A DNA stretch of 64,000 nucleotides. Source: Candidatus Undinarchaeales archaeon. GTDB lineage: Archaea > SpSt-1190 > JASMDC01. Location: assembly GCA_030753015.1 (NCBI GenBank), contig JASMDC010000006.1, forward strand, positions 1 through 64,000. The letters run 5' to 3'. Under the pieces are notes generated by a model. It saw only the letters and a program-made list of their open reading frames with translations, had not been told where the DNA came from and ran no database searches. Below, in pieces: positions 32,518-41,058 of this stretch. Made by a program: the position numbers and the translations under genes. Numbering within the stretch: position 1 is the first letter of the stretch; every line of letters starts with the position of its first letter.

Positions 32518-33489
32518 ATGTTACGGGCGTTCGCGGACTGGATGACACTCTATGGCCACATCATCCGCACTCAGCGCTCCGGCGACCTCCTGGCACAATT
32601 GAGCCTTGCAGTATCATGGTTCTGGATGCTGGTCTTCATCGCGCCGTACATCCCATTCGTCGAGCATATTCCCTGGCTGGACCGCATCGCATCATATGCC
32701 ACCCGGCGTGCGTTCGGTATCAGCCTGCGCTTCATGATACTCGTGCTACTTCCCCTGATCATGGGGTTCTTACACGGCGCGAACGATGCCTTCCGACGGC
32801 GCAACCGCTATTACCCGCGGACCTATGCCGAGATACGGAGGGGTGTCGACCAACTCCTCCTAGAGACAGGTACGGTAATGGACGCAATAGGGCTCGTGCT
32901 CATCTCTATCGGCAGGGGGTGGTTGGCAATGTTCCGGTGGCTCATCAACCACCTGTTCGTGTACGTGTCAGCGGCCCTGGACATCCTCGTTGAATGGTCG
33001 TCGGGTGCGGCGCTCGATTCATTCCTCGTCACGGGACGGCCTCAGGATCTACGGACGCTCGCCTCGTTCATCTCTCAGGAGCTGGAGGCCAGCGGTCAGC
33101 GCGTCACCTTCTGTGGCGTGGCCACGGACGAGCACGGGGCCCGGGGCGCGGCGCTGAAAGGGCTGGACCATGCCCTGGGGGTGCACGGTTTTATCCGCTC
33201 GCCTCGCTTATCCCTAATGGTGGGTGAAGCGGGGGTGGCTGGTGTAGGTGATCGTGAGGCCTTGGGCGCGTTCTATCTCAGGGTAAGGAACCGCCTCCTC
33301 CTACACCTTCTCCGCTGCTCCCACCCTGACGCGCTGGGACCCGAAGAGACGCTCAACGGCGGAGAGGCGCTGCCGCCCGGTACCGTGGAGGCTCTCGCCA
33401 GCGATGAGGACGTCACCATGGATGATCTGCAGGTGCTGGCGCTCAAGCGGGCGCTCGTTGAGGGGGGACCTTTCCTTCCAGGAGCTTAG
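32518..33489 (+). CDS. Multi-helix membrane protein of the surface cluster
   Basis: 323 residues and the only clear polytopic protein of the cluster. It has hydrophobic segments at about 25-45 (SLAVSWFWMLVFIAPYIPF), 62-85 and 115-160, then a cytoplasmic-looking alpha/beta domain (TLASFISQELEASGQRVTFC) and a helical C-terminus. This could be the membrane platform of the apparatus, as polytopic platform proteins are in archaeal pilus systems, but it does not resemble the known T2SF domain by eye. GAGGTGA lies 5 nt before ATG 32518. Confidence 0.6.
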   Translation: MLRAFADWMTLYGHIIRTQRSGDLLAQLSLAVSWFWMLVFIAPYIPFVEHIPWLDRIASYATRRAFGISLRFMILVLLPLIMGFLHGANDAFRRRNRYYPRTYAEIRRGVDQLLLETGTVMDAIGLVLISIGRGWLAMFRWLINHLFVYVSAALDILVEWSSGAALDSFLVTGRPQDLRTLASFISQELEASGQRVTFCGVATDEHGARGAALKGLDHALGVHGFIRSPRLSLMVGEAGVAGVGDREALGAFYLRVRNRLLLHLLRCSHPDALGPEETLNGGEALPPGTVEALASDEDVTMDDLQVLALKRALVEGGPFLPGA

Positions 33490-33502
33490 AGGGCCGAACG
33501 AT

Positions 33503-34099
33503 ATGTCAGGGAGTAGACCCGCCGTCGTCATCATCATCCTGCTTCTCGTTGCGTGCATCGTCCTCCTCGCCAAATGCGTCAGCCTCGTCCGGGACAAGAC
33601 CGAGCTCGAGCAAGAGCTGCAGGAGATCCGATGGGAAATGGATGACCGCTTGTCGTCCGTCAGAGACTTCGAGGGACACGCTCTCACCCTACTCGCCGAG
33701 CACATGCTCCCGATCCTGCTCTCAGGAACGGATGAGAACCTGGAAGGGAACATCACGGTCAGTGAGCTGGTCCAACACGCAGGCAGGGGCGGGAAGGTAG
33801 ATATCAAGGACGCGGTCAGCTACGTCCCCGTGGTAATCCACCGGAAGATGGGCCCCTTTGTCGAGAAAGACCTCAAATCCCACGGGATCGCGTACTACCT
33901 GACCGCGGGTCCTATCGGCCGGCCGTTCCTGGAAGCGGGCGATACGCGTGGTTACAACGCTTGCCTCTCGGACGTCCAATGCAGCCTCGTAACAGGGAAC
34001 GCCCGGGACGGGAACGTGATCCTGATGCTCTTCAGAGAGGAGTACGGGGTCCGGCCCAACTCACGATTGCCTCTGCCGCCGATGCCGCTCGTACCCTAG
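33503..34099 (+). CDS. Membrane-anchored surface protein, paralog of the gene at 31959
   Basis: 198 residues. The N-terminal helix (AVVIIILLLVACIVLLAKC) is followed by a short coiled coil and the conserved domain: TDENLEGNITVSELVQ, DIKDAVSYVPVVIHRKM, GPIGRPFLEAGDTRGYNAC, DVQCSLVTG. It matches the 31959 protein in order and spacing. It is the last gene of the plus-strand block and overlaps the convergent SPFH gene by 4 nt. Confidence 0.66.
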   Translation: MSGSRPAVVIIILLLVACIVLLAKCVSLVRDKTELEQELQEIRWEMDDRLSSVRDFEGHALTLLAEHMLPILLSGTDENLEGNITVSELVQHAGRGGKVDIKDAVSYVPVVIHRKMGPFVEKDLKSHGIAYYLTAGPIGRPFLEAGDTRGYNACLSDVQCSLVTGNARDGNVILMLFREEYGVRPNSRLPLPPMPLVP

Positions 34100-35154
34100 A
34101 AGTTTGACATCAGCTCCTGCTTCTTCTGGGCGTACTCCTGCTCGCTGATGAGTCCCTGCTCGAACAGACCCTTGAGCTTGTTGAGCTTGGACCCGATGTC
34201 GTCGCCCGCAGGTGCTGCAGCGGCCACGGGCTGTGGTGCGGCCTGCATGGGCTGCTGCTGCCACTGACGTGTCGCCATCTGTTGACGCTGCTGCTGCTGC
34301 ATCATCATCTGCTGCTGCCACATCTGCTGCTCGGGGGACATCTGCTGCTGCTGACCCGTTATGCCCACGTTGACGTTCGAGGTCCGCGAGGCCTGCATGG
34401 CCTCCTGGTACGATTCCTTCTCGTACTTCTTGCCGAGGATGTCGGGGCTCTTCTCAAGGATCTCCATCTCCTTGAGCTTTAGCGCGTCGATGCCCATCTC
34501 CTGGGCCATCTTCATCCTTTCCATCTCCACGGACATCTCCGACTTCTTCTTCATCATGGAGATCTCCTGGAGCTTCAGCGACTCCAGCGCCTCCTTGATG
34601 TTGTCGGGTACGTTCACGCCCTGGATCTCAAGACGCTTGTAGTCGATACCGCGGACGCTGAAGAGCTCCTGGAGCTTGGCGCGCACGACAGAGATGAGCA
34701 CATCCCGCTCGACGTAGATCTGCTTGACATCGAGGTTGGAGAGCTCTGAACGGATGACTCCCTGGATGTTGTCCATGAGCTGTGCTCGGAGCATCTGTGT
34801 GTTGTACAAAGGCTTGCCTGCCAGCACCTGGGTGTAGAACAGCTTGGAATCGCTGATCTGCAGTTCCATGGTACCGAAGGCCCCTACTCGAACATTGTCC
34901 TTGGAGAACGTCTCGGGCAGGCCCCACTTGAACTCGAAGGGTCGCAGACGCACGTACACGAACTGAGAGCTGCCCACGAGGGGCATGTTCGAGGTCACGT
35001 GACGTCCGGCACCGAATTCCTGATAGATCTTTCCGTCGCGGATGAACAGACAGCGCTCGTACTCATTGACGAGGAAGTGTGGGATGCGCCCCACGTCCAC
35101 TATCTTCGCGAGCTCTCCGGGCTGCCATTCTACAGTATAGGCTGATATCGGCAT
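34096..35154 (-). CDS. SPFH/band 7 protein with C-terminal SHOCT domain
   Basis: 352 residues. Residues about 15-210 have SPFH-like features (ELAKIVDVGRIPHFLVNEYE, GAGRHVTSNMPLVG, RGIDYKRLEIQGVNVPDN). A helical stalk follows, then a Gln/Met-rich low-complexity stretch of about 60 residues. The C-terminus has KLNKLKGLFEQGLISEQEY, a SHOCT motif. Such proteins lack a membrane helix and assemble on membranes in stress responses (YdjF/PspA-linked group). Last gene of a four-gene minus-strand operon, with AGAGGTGG before the ATG. Confidence 0.85.
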   Translation of the reverse strand: MPISAYTVEWQPGELAKIVDVGRIPHFLVNEYERCLFIRDGKIYQEFGAGRHVTSNMPLVGSSQFVYVRLRPFEFKWGLPETFSKDNVRVGAFGTMELQISDSKLFYTQVLAGKPLYNTQMLRAQLMDNIQGVIRSELSNLDVKQIYVERDVLISVVRAKLQELFSVRGIDYKRLEIQGVNVPDNIKEALESLKLQEISMMKKKSEMSVEMERMKMAQEMGIDALKLKEMEILEKSPDILGKKYEKESYQEAMQASRTSNVNVGITGQQQQMSPEQQMWQQQMMMQQQQRQQMATRQWQQQPMQAAPQPVAAAAPAGDDIGSKLNKLKGLFEQGLISEQEYAQKKQELMSNF

Positions 35155-35157
35155 TGA

Positions 35158-35574
35158 TTACCACCTCTGGATAATGTCCTCAAGTCGTTTGACGTCGCGC
35201 AGGAAATCGTCCTTCGTATCGTAGTTGGGCCTCTTCTTCACCCACTCGGCGAGGGAGTTCTGCACGTCGTTCCATTCGTCGCTGTGCTTCTCCTTGAAGG
35301 CGGCGATGTTCCAGTCGCCCTTCTCCTGAAGCTTTGCGAGCATCTGGTTCACGCGGATGAGGGATTCGTAGTCGCCCCCCTCCTGGAACGTCCACTGGAT
35401 GCGGCTGTCCATGTACTCGGCGGACCGCCGCAGGTCATTGATCATTTTACGGATGTCGTCATGGGCGGCGATGGCCGCCTGACGACGCTTGTCACGGAGC
35501 ATATAGATGTAGTAGATTATGCCGATGACCACGATGGCGCCCGCGATCTGGATGGCCATTTCTTCTTGGGTCAT
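35158..35574 (-). CDS. Single-helix membrane protein of the SPFH operon
   Basis: 138 residues. One N-terminal helix (QIAGAIVVIGIIYYIYML) is followed by a charged helical cytoplasmic part. Not recognised. TAGGTG precedes ATG 35574; a GTG at 35583 is also in frame. The stop is 3 nt from the SPFH start, so the two are translationally linked. It may anchor the SPFH assembly to the membrane. Confidence 0.65.
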   Translation of the reverse strand: MTQEEMAIQIAGAIVVIGIIYYIYMLRDKRRQAAIAAHDDIRKMINDLRRSAEYMDSRIQWTFQEGGDYESLIRVNQMLAKLQEKGDWNIAAFKEKHSDEWNDVQNSLAEWVKKRPNYDTKDDFLRDVKRLEDIIQRW

Positions 35575-35583
35575 GAGCAGCAC

Positions 35584-36120
35584 CTACGAGAGATCGACGT
35601 CGTCCTCGATGGTGACTACGCCGTTGATGACGTCCTTGCGTCGTTCGAAGTCCTTGCGGATAACCTCGATCTCCCGCTGGAGGTCGAGGATCTCCTTGAG
35701 CGCCGTGTCGGGGGCCCCCATGGCCTTGTCGGTGAGTTCCTCGCAATGACGCTGGAAGTTCTTCGACTTGATGATTATGCGGCCGTCGTAGTTAGCCAGA
35801 CCTTCCAGCGTGTTCTCCTTGACCTTGACCTGGTCGAAGAGGCCGCCGTAGCCGTACTCTGCCGAGCGGATGGTGGCCATCACGACATCGACCTGGCTGC
35901 GCAGCTTCTCCGCCATGGGGAGGCTGTTGCGCTGGCCCAGCTGAAGGAGCATTGCCTGGAGCTGGTCGACCGCTCCCTTGCCATGCTCGAGGAAGAGCAC
36001 TGCCTTGTCCCTAATGAGCCGGTCGGTCTCCCTTCGCCGCTCCTTGCTTGCATATCCGCCATACCCCGGTATGAGGTTGACGAGCTTGTCCTTGATACCG
36101 TGTTCGAACTCGATAGCCAT
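35584..36120 (-). CDS. Soluble helical protein of the SPFH operon
   Basis: 178 residues, mostly amphipathic helix, without signal or membrane segment. It has an early glycine/tyrosine cluster (NLIPGYGGYASKERRRETD). The N-terminal IKDKLVNLIPGYGGY stretch could be a membrane-surface helix, as in PspA-type proteins, but there is no real PspA/IM30 match. A strong GGAGGAG precedes the ATG. Context suggests a partner of the SPFH protein. Confidence 0.65.
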   Translation of the reverse strand: MAIEFEHGIKDKLVNLIPGYGGYASKERRRETDRLIRDKAVLFLEHGKGAVDQLQAMLLQLGQRNSLPMAEKLRSQVDVVMATIRSAEYGYGGLFDQVKVKENTLEGLANYDGRIIIKSKNFQRHCEELTDKAMGAPDTALKEILDLQREIEVIRKDFERRKDVINGVVTIEDDVDLS

Positions 36121-36132
36121 GTGATCTCCTCC

Positions 36133-36738
36133 TTATAATCCAAGCATCCGGCGGTTCACCTCACGACCGACGAAGAGCTCCACCTCGTCCTCGGCCATCT
36201 CGATGCTGATCGCCTTGTCATCCTCCGTCCATCCGTCGATGTAGTCGACCTCCTCTTCATAGTCAACTGCGAATGGGATCTGGCCTTCGACGTGGGTGAT
36301 GCGGGCGGTGCCCACCTCCTCCACTGTGACGGACATCCCGTTGATATTGATACGCGAGTTGGCCCGTACACCGGGCGGGACGGGGGTCTTCAGTCGCTTC
36401 TTGAAGTACATGGTCCAGTCCCCATCGTCGTACTGCAGCCACCCGAGGGTGCCGTCTGAGAACTCGCACATGTACTCGTACCACGTATCACCGTCCTCGG
36501 AATACTCGAGGATGCCTGAGACAGTGAAGGGCTGCTGCCCGCGGAAGTTACCCTGCATACCGACCTTGAGCGGACCAGCGGATGTTTTCTTGGGGACGAA
36601 CTTGCCCATCTTTGTCGGATTTTGCTCGATGTCGAGCTGGTTGATGACGTCGCAGAACTCGCACTTGATGGTCCTGACATCAGGATTAGTAAGCTGGAGC
36701 GGCGCCCCGCATTTCATGCATGTTATGGCCTTCGTCAT
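36133..36738 (-). CDS. Zinc-ribbon plus DUF4178-like protein
   Basis: 201 residues. The N-terminus has CMKCGAPLQL and IKCEFCDVI, a four-cysteine zinc ribbon. The remainder (KVGMQGNFRGQQPFTVSGIL, then EYMCEFSDGTLGWLQYDDGDW) matches the pattern of DUF4178, a beta-rich domain encoded in bacteria next to SPFH, DUF350 and PspA-like membrane-stress genes. It is the first gene of the operon; the ATG at 36738 lies about 28 nt from a CTAAAA TATA-like element. Divergent from rpl10e. Confidence 0.78.
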   Translation of the reverse strand: MTKAITCMKCGAPLQLTNPDVRTIKCEFCDVINQLDIEQNPTKMGKFVPKKTSAGPLKVGMQGNFRGQQPFTVSGILEYSEDGDTWYEYMCEFSDGTLGWLQYDDGDWTMYFKKRLKTPVPPGVRANSRININGMSVTVEEVGTARITHVEGQIPFAVDYEEEVDYIDGWTEDDKAISIEMAEDEVELFVGREVNRRMLGL

Positions 36739-36840
36739 GCGCTTCCCCCTCCATGTGCGCACCCCTAAAAGCAAGGACAAGATTTATATATCCCACGACG
36801 TTATCGCGGCGCATACCGGCTCAAAGGAGATGGATTGCAT

Positions 36841-37380
36841 ATGGGCCTTAGACCATCAAAATGCTACCGGGATGTTAAAAACCCGGCATACACGCGTTAT
36901 TCACGAAGACTCCCCCGGAAATCCTACATCAAGGGAATTCCGGGCTCAAAGGTCGTTATGTACGACATGGGCAATAAAACGGGTTCTTTTACCACGGAAG
37001 TCTCTCTGGTTACCGCGGAACGCAAACAACTGAGACATAACGCTCTGGAAGCGGCACGCGTCGCGACGAACAAGTATCTCACCAAACAGCTGGGAAAGCT
37101 TGCGTATCGTCTGAAGATCCGTGTCTGGCCTCACCACATCATGCGAGAGAACCCTATCGCTAGTGGTGCGGGGGCGGACCGGTTCCAGACCGGCATGAAG
37201 AAGTCTTTCGGCAAACCCATCGGCAGGACAGCCCGGGTGAAGGCCAACCAGAAGATCATGACCGTGTATACCGATGAGCTGAACATCGTCGCGGCGAAGG
37301 AGGCCCTGTACAGGGCCAAGATGAAGCTTCCGAACCGTTGCCTGATCCTAGTGGAGAAGGTGGTGACACCACATGCCTGA
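36841..37380 (+). CDS. rpl10e: Large-subunit ribosomal protein L10e
   Basis: 179 residues, the normal length for archaeal/eukaryotic L10e (uL16). It starts MGLRPSKCYRDVKNPAYTR and has FTTEVSLVTAERKQLRHNAL, WPHHIMRENPIASGAGADR and the FGKPIGRTARV loop. It sits on the large subunit near the tRNA acceptor region. A TTATATAT element lies at 36783-36790 and GGAGATG precedes the start. The last codons overlap the ppsA start by 8 nt. Confidence 0.97.
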   Translation: MGLRPSKCYRDVKNPAYTRYSRRLPRKSYIKGIPGSKVVMYDMGNKTGSFTTEVSLVTAERKQLRHNALEAARVATNKYLTKQLGKLAYRLKIRVWPHHIMRENPIASGAGADRFQTGMKKSFGKPIGRTARVKANQKIMTVYTDELNIVAAKEALYRAKMKLPNRCLILVEKVVTPHA

Positions 37381-39889
37381 AGATTTACCTAGAGAACAGA
37401 AGTTCGTACTGTGGTTCGATGAACTGCGCAACACAGACGTCCCCCTGGTGGGCGGCAAGTCCGCCTCGCTTGGGGAGATGACATCCCAGACCAAGGTTCC
37501 TGTCCCCTACGGGTTCGCGACCACAGCGGCCGCATATGAGGTCTTTCTCAAGAAGAGTGGCCTGCGGGAAACAATCGCCAAGATACTCTCGCAGCTCACG
37601 GATCCCGAGGACTCCCAGATGCTCCAGAAGGTGGGCGAGGAACTCCGCGAGACCGTGAAGTCCGCTGATATCCCCCCCGAACTGGCCGAGGCCTTCCGCA
37701 AGGCCTACCTCGAGCTCGCTGCCAAGTACCAGGCGCAGACCGGTACTACGGACCTTCCTTATGTGGCGGTCCGGTCGAGCGCCACCGCCGAGGACCTGCC
37801 TGACGCATCCTTTGCTGGACAGCAGGAGACCTATCTCAACGTCCTTGGCGCCGAGCAGGTCATCGAGCTTGTGAAGCACTGCTACGCGTCGCTCTTCACC
37901 GACCGCGCGATCTACTACCGCGTACAGAAGGGTTTCGAGCACATGGATGTGGCCCTCTCTGCAGTGGTCCAGCTCATGGTGTACTCAAAGTCCGCCGGTG
38001 TGATGTTCACCCTCAATGTGTCTAACGGCAACCGGGACCAAGTGGACATCGAGGCCGCTTACGGCCTGGGCGAGTACGTGGTCCAGGGCAAGGTATCCCC
38101 GGATAACTACACCGTGTCCAAGTCCACCGGTCAGATCGTGGACAGGGACGTCAACATCCAGAACGTCCAGCTCATCCGCAAGCCCGAAGGAGGCGTGCTG
38201 GAGGTCAAGGTGTCCCCGGAGGACAGTAAGTCTCAGGTGCTCACCGACGATCAGATCCTGGAGCTCGCCAGCTACGCCAGGAAGATCGAGGACCACTACG
38301 GTCGACATATGGACATCGAGTGGGGGCTTGACGAGCGCACCAACCAGCTCTTCATCCTCCAGGCGCGCCCCGAGACCGTGTGGTCCCAGATGCCCGCCCC
38401 AGAGGCGGCCGCTCCCGCCGAGGCCGGAGCCGCTGCTGGCGTTGCCACCACAAGCGAGCGCAACGTCATCGTGAAGGGGACCGCTGCCTCGCCGGGCATG
38501 GTGTTCGGCAAGGCCATGGTGTACCCCAAGGACGAGCTCGAGGAGCAGATGGAGAAGCTCCAGGCAGAGGGCAAGATCAAGGAGGCCGAGCAGCTCGAGA
38601 AGGAGTGGAAGGCCAACGTGCTCAACACCTTCGAGAAGGACACCATCCTCGTCACCGAGATGACCGACCCCGACTGGGTGCCGGCCATGAAGAAGGCGCT
38701 TGCCATCGTGACCAACTCCGGCGGCAAGACCTGCCACGCGGCCATCGTGTCCCGCGAGATGGGCATACCCTGCATCGTGGGAACCTCCAACAAGGGCACA
38801 CGCGTTACCGACATCCTCAAGAACGGCGACATGATAACTGTGGACGCCAGTGCTGGTGTCGTGTACGAGGGTGTTCTGGAAGAGGCCGTGAAGAAGGCCG
38901 AGGCCAAGGCCGCTCCCGCCACGGGTACCGTGGCGGCCGAGTTCTACCAGGCCACGGGCACCAAGGTGTACATGAACCTTGGTAATCCCGACATGGCCGA
39001 GGAGTATGCAAAGCTTCCGTGCGACGGCATCGGTCTAATGCGGGAGGAGTTCATCTGGGGCACCTTCATTGGCAAGCACCCTCTCCACCTCATCGAGATC
39101 GGCCAGGCCAATGTCGTGGTGGAGAAGCTGGCCGAGGGCATCCGCACCGTGGCACAGGCCATGAGCCCCCGCCCCGTGATCCTGCGGCTTGCTGATTTCA
39201 AGTCCAGCGAGTACAGGGATCTCGAGGGAGGCGAGAAGTACGAGCCCAGGGAGCCAGCGCCCCTCCTCGGCTGGCGTGGAGCCTCGCGGTACTACGACGA
39301 AAAGTACATCGAGGCCTTCAAGCTGGAGCTCGAGGCGATCAAGCAGGTGCGCAACGAGTACGGGCTCACCAACGTGCATGTGATGATCCCGTTCTGCCGC
39401 ACTGTCGAGGAGTGCCGCAAGACCGTGACCATCATGGAGGAAAACGGCCTCAAGCGCGGTCCGGACTTCCAGATCTGGGTGATGGCGGAGATCCCCTCCA
39501 ACATCATCCTGGCCGACAAGTTCAACAAGTACGTTGACGGGTACTCCATCGGCTCCAACGACCTGACCATGCTCCTCATGGGGCTGGACCGGGACTCGGA
39601 CACCATCGCCCACATTGCGGACGAGCGGAACCTGGTGGTCAAGCGCGCCATAAAGCACCTCATCGAGGTGGCCCACAAAGAGGGCAAGACCGTGTCCATC
39701 TGCGGGCAGGCGCCGAGCTTCTACCCGAACTTCACGAAGTTCTTGATTAAGTGCGGCATCGACAGCGTGTCGGTGAACCCGGACACCGTGAAGGCGACCA
39801 AGAACCTCGTTGCGGCCGTGGAGCAGCGAATCCTTCTGGACACTGCAACCGGCAAGGGCCTCGCGGACGATCCGGACCTTGTGTGGTAG
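37373..39889 (+). CDS. ppsA: Phosphoenolpyruvate synthase (pyruvate, water dikinase)
   Basis: 838 residues, full length. The N-terminal ATP-grasp domain has VGGKSASLGEM and VAVRSSATAEDLPDASFAGQ. The swivelling domain has the phospho-histidine in SGGKTCHAAIVSREMG near residue 450. The C-terminal TIM barrel has GIGLMREEF, the substrate-binding region GSNDLTML, and the catalytic cysteine in SICGQAPS. It makes PEP from pyruvate and ATP, a gluconeogenic step. An Ala/Pro linker at about residue 340-360 joins domains. It overlaps rpl10e and is followed by a strong terminator. Confidence 0.96.
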   Translation: MPEDLPREQKFVLWFDELRNTDVPLVGGKSASLGEMTSQTKVPVPYGFATTAAAYEVFLKKSGLRETIAKILSQLTDPEDSQMLQKVGEELRETVKSADIPPELAEAFRKAYLELAAKYQAQTGTTDLPYVAVRSSATAEDLPDASFAGQQETYLNVLGAEQVIELVKHCYASLFTDRAIYYRVQKGFEHMDVALSAVVQLMVYSKSAGVMFTLNVSNGNRDQVDIEAAYGLGEYVVQGKVSPDNYTVSKSTGQIVDRDVNIQNVQLIRKPEGGVLEVKVSPEDSKSQVLTDDQILELASYARKIEDHYGRHMDIEWGLDERTNQLFILQARPETVWSQMPAPEAAAPAEAGAAAGVATTSERNVIVKGTAASPGMVFGKAMVYPKDELEEQMEKLQAEGKIKEAEQLEKEWKANVLNTFEKDTILVTEMTDPDWVPAMKKALAIVTNSGGKTCHAAIVSREMGIPCIVGTSNKGTRVTDILKNGDMITVDASAGVVYEGVLEEAVKKAEAKAAPATGTVAAEFYQATGTKVYMNLGNPDMAEEYAKLPCDGIGLMREEFIWGTFIGKHPLHLIEIGQANVVVEKLAEGIRTVAQAMSPRPVILRLADFKSSEYRDLEGGEKYEPREPAPLLGWRGASRYYDEKYIEAFKLELEAIKQVRNEYGLTNVHVMIPFCRTVEECRKTVTIMEENGLKRGPDFQIWVMAEIPSNIILADKFNKYVDGYSIGSNDLTMLLMGLDRDSDTIAHIADERNLVVKRAIKHLIEVAHKEGKTVSICGQAPSFYPNFTKFLIKCGIDSVSVNPDTVKATKNLVAAVEQRILLDTATGKGLADDPDLVW

Positions 39890-39911
39890 ATCGAGCGTAG
39901 AACCTGAAGAA

Positions 39912-39949
39912 GGGGAGGGGCTTTGGCCCCTCCCCGACCTTTCTTTTTC
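39912..39949 (+). terminator. Terminator of rpl10e-ppsA
   Basis: GGGGAGGGGC (39912-39921) pairs with GCCCCTCCCC (39926-39935) around a 4-nt loop and is followed by TTTCTTTTT. Confidence 0.85.
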
Positions 39950-40003
39950 AAGTTGTTACAGGTTACGTAAAGCTTCTCTGTCGCTTGTGTGCGGCGTTAG
40001 TGC

Positions 40004-40891
40004 TCAAGCGGAGATGAGGGACCGGAACTCGTCGGGCGCGAGCTCACCCGTACTGTCTACCTCGCAGCGAGCGCGTTGCGTCACCTCGTTCGAGGCGTTG
40101 AACCAGTCCACATACGTCATGGTGAACTCGTGCTCGGCTGGATCCTCGGGGACGACCGTCGTCTCCGGAGCGGCGTACCCGAATCCCGCTGTGCGAAGGG
40201 AACGGTCGCTGCGCACCATGAAGTTGTTCGTAGTACCCGTATCGAGATAGACGCCTTCAGAGCGAAGGGAGTCGAAGAGCCCGACCGCCTTCCCGTCCCG
40301 TTCCACGCGCAGTCGCTTCCCGTCAATGACGGCATCATCGTTCCACATTTGCATGTGACCGCCGTGCTGCGGTGTGTACTCCTGGACGGCGATGTGAAGT
40401 GCGATGTCGTCGTTGTAAGCGACGGTGATGTGACCGTAGAACCGGGGGACGTCCACGCAATGACGGGCAAGAGTGTCCCGCATCGAGGGTGCCGTGGAGA
40501 GGGCATAGTTATTCGCCAGCTCCTCCTCCATGTGCTCGAGCTCGAATGGTGGGGCGTGCCGGTAGAGGTCCTTGAGAGCGCTCACGTGGGAGCTGTCCTC
40601 GTCGCTCTTGAGCCGTTCCTTCGCTTCCGGTGTCCACGATGCATAGACCTTCAGCACCTTCCCAGCGTCCTCGTTCACGAAGGCGCGGCAGTCCTTGCCG
40701 CCACCGAGAAAACGGTAGCTAGGTAAGCGCTCATCGACCAGTTCCTTGACCGCGTCCGAGATAGCGGGAGGTATCTCGTAAGGCAGCCAGGCTCCAGCAG
40801 TGAACTCGTAGTCATTCTGGGCAGCAGCCAACTCTTCAGTGTCCTTGGTACTGTAATCCCCTACAACGTCCTCCAGCGAATAGACGGTCAT
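40004..40891 (-). CDS. Divergent protein-kinase-fold protein (inferred)
   Basis: 295 residues, no firm family. YRFLGGGKDCRAFVNEDAGK followed by VLKVYASW looks like a glycine-rich loop plus the ATP-binding lysine. VQEYTP could be the hinge. SEGVYLDTGTTNNFMV could be a catalytic loop of the aminoglycoside-phosphotransferase type (Asp then Asn). AGFGY would stand for DFG, with Asp missing. The order and spacing fit a kinase-like fold, but catalytic competence is doubtful. Starts ATG 40891 or GTG 40903 both follow a GTTAAAAG element near 40940. Confidence 0.55.
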   Translation of the reverse strand: MTVYSLEDVVGDYSTKDTEELAAAQNDYEFTAGAWLPYEIPPAISDAVKELVDERLPSYRFLGGGKDCRAFVNEDAGKVLKVYASWTPEAKERLKSDEDSSHVSALKDLYRHAPPFELEHMEEELANNYALSTAPSMRDTLARHCVDVPRFYGHITVAYNDDIALHIAVQEYTPQHGGHMQMWNDDAVIDGKRLRVERDGKAVGLFDSLRSEGVYLDTGTTNNFMVRSDRSLRTAGFGYAAPETTVVPEDPAEHEFTMTYVDWFNASNEVTQRARCEVDSTGELAPDEFRSLISA

Positions 40892-41058
40892 GATGGTCGA
40901 CACCGGTCGTTACTGCGGGACGTGGATGAATCGCTCTTTTAACGTTTCTCATGGGGTGGGCGAGTGATAAACAAGCGCACGATGAGGGCGCCCCCCCCCT
41001 AACGCAGACCTTCGGCACCGCCGTCATCTTTTTAATACTTCCCGGCCAAACAACGCTC

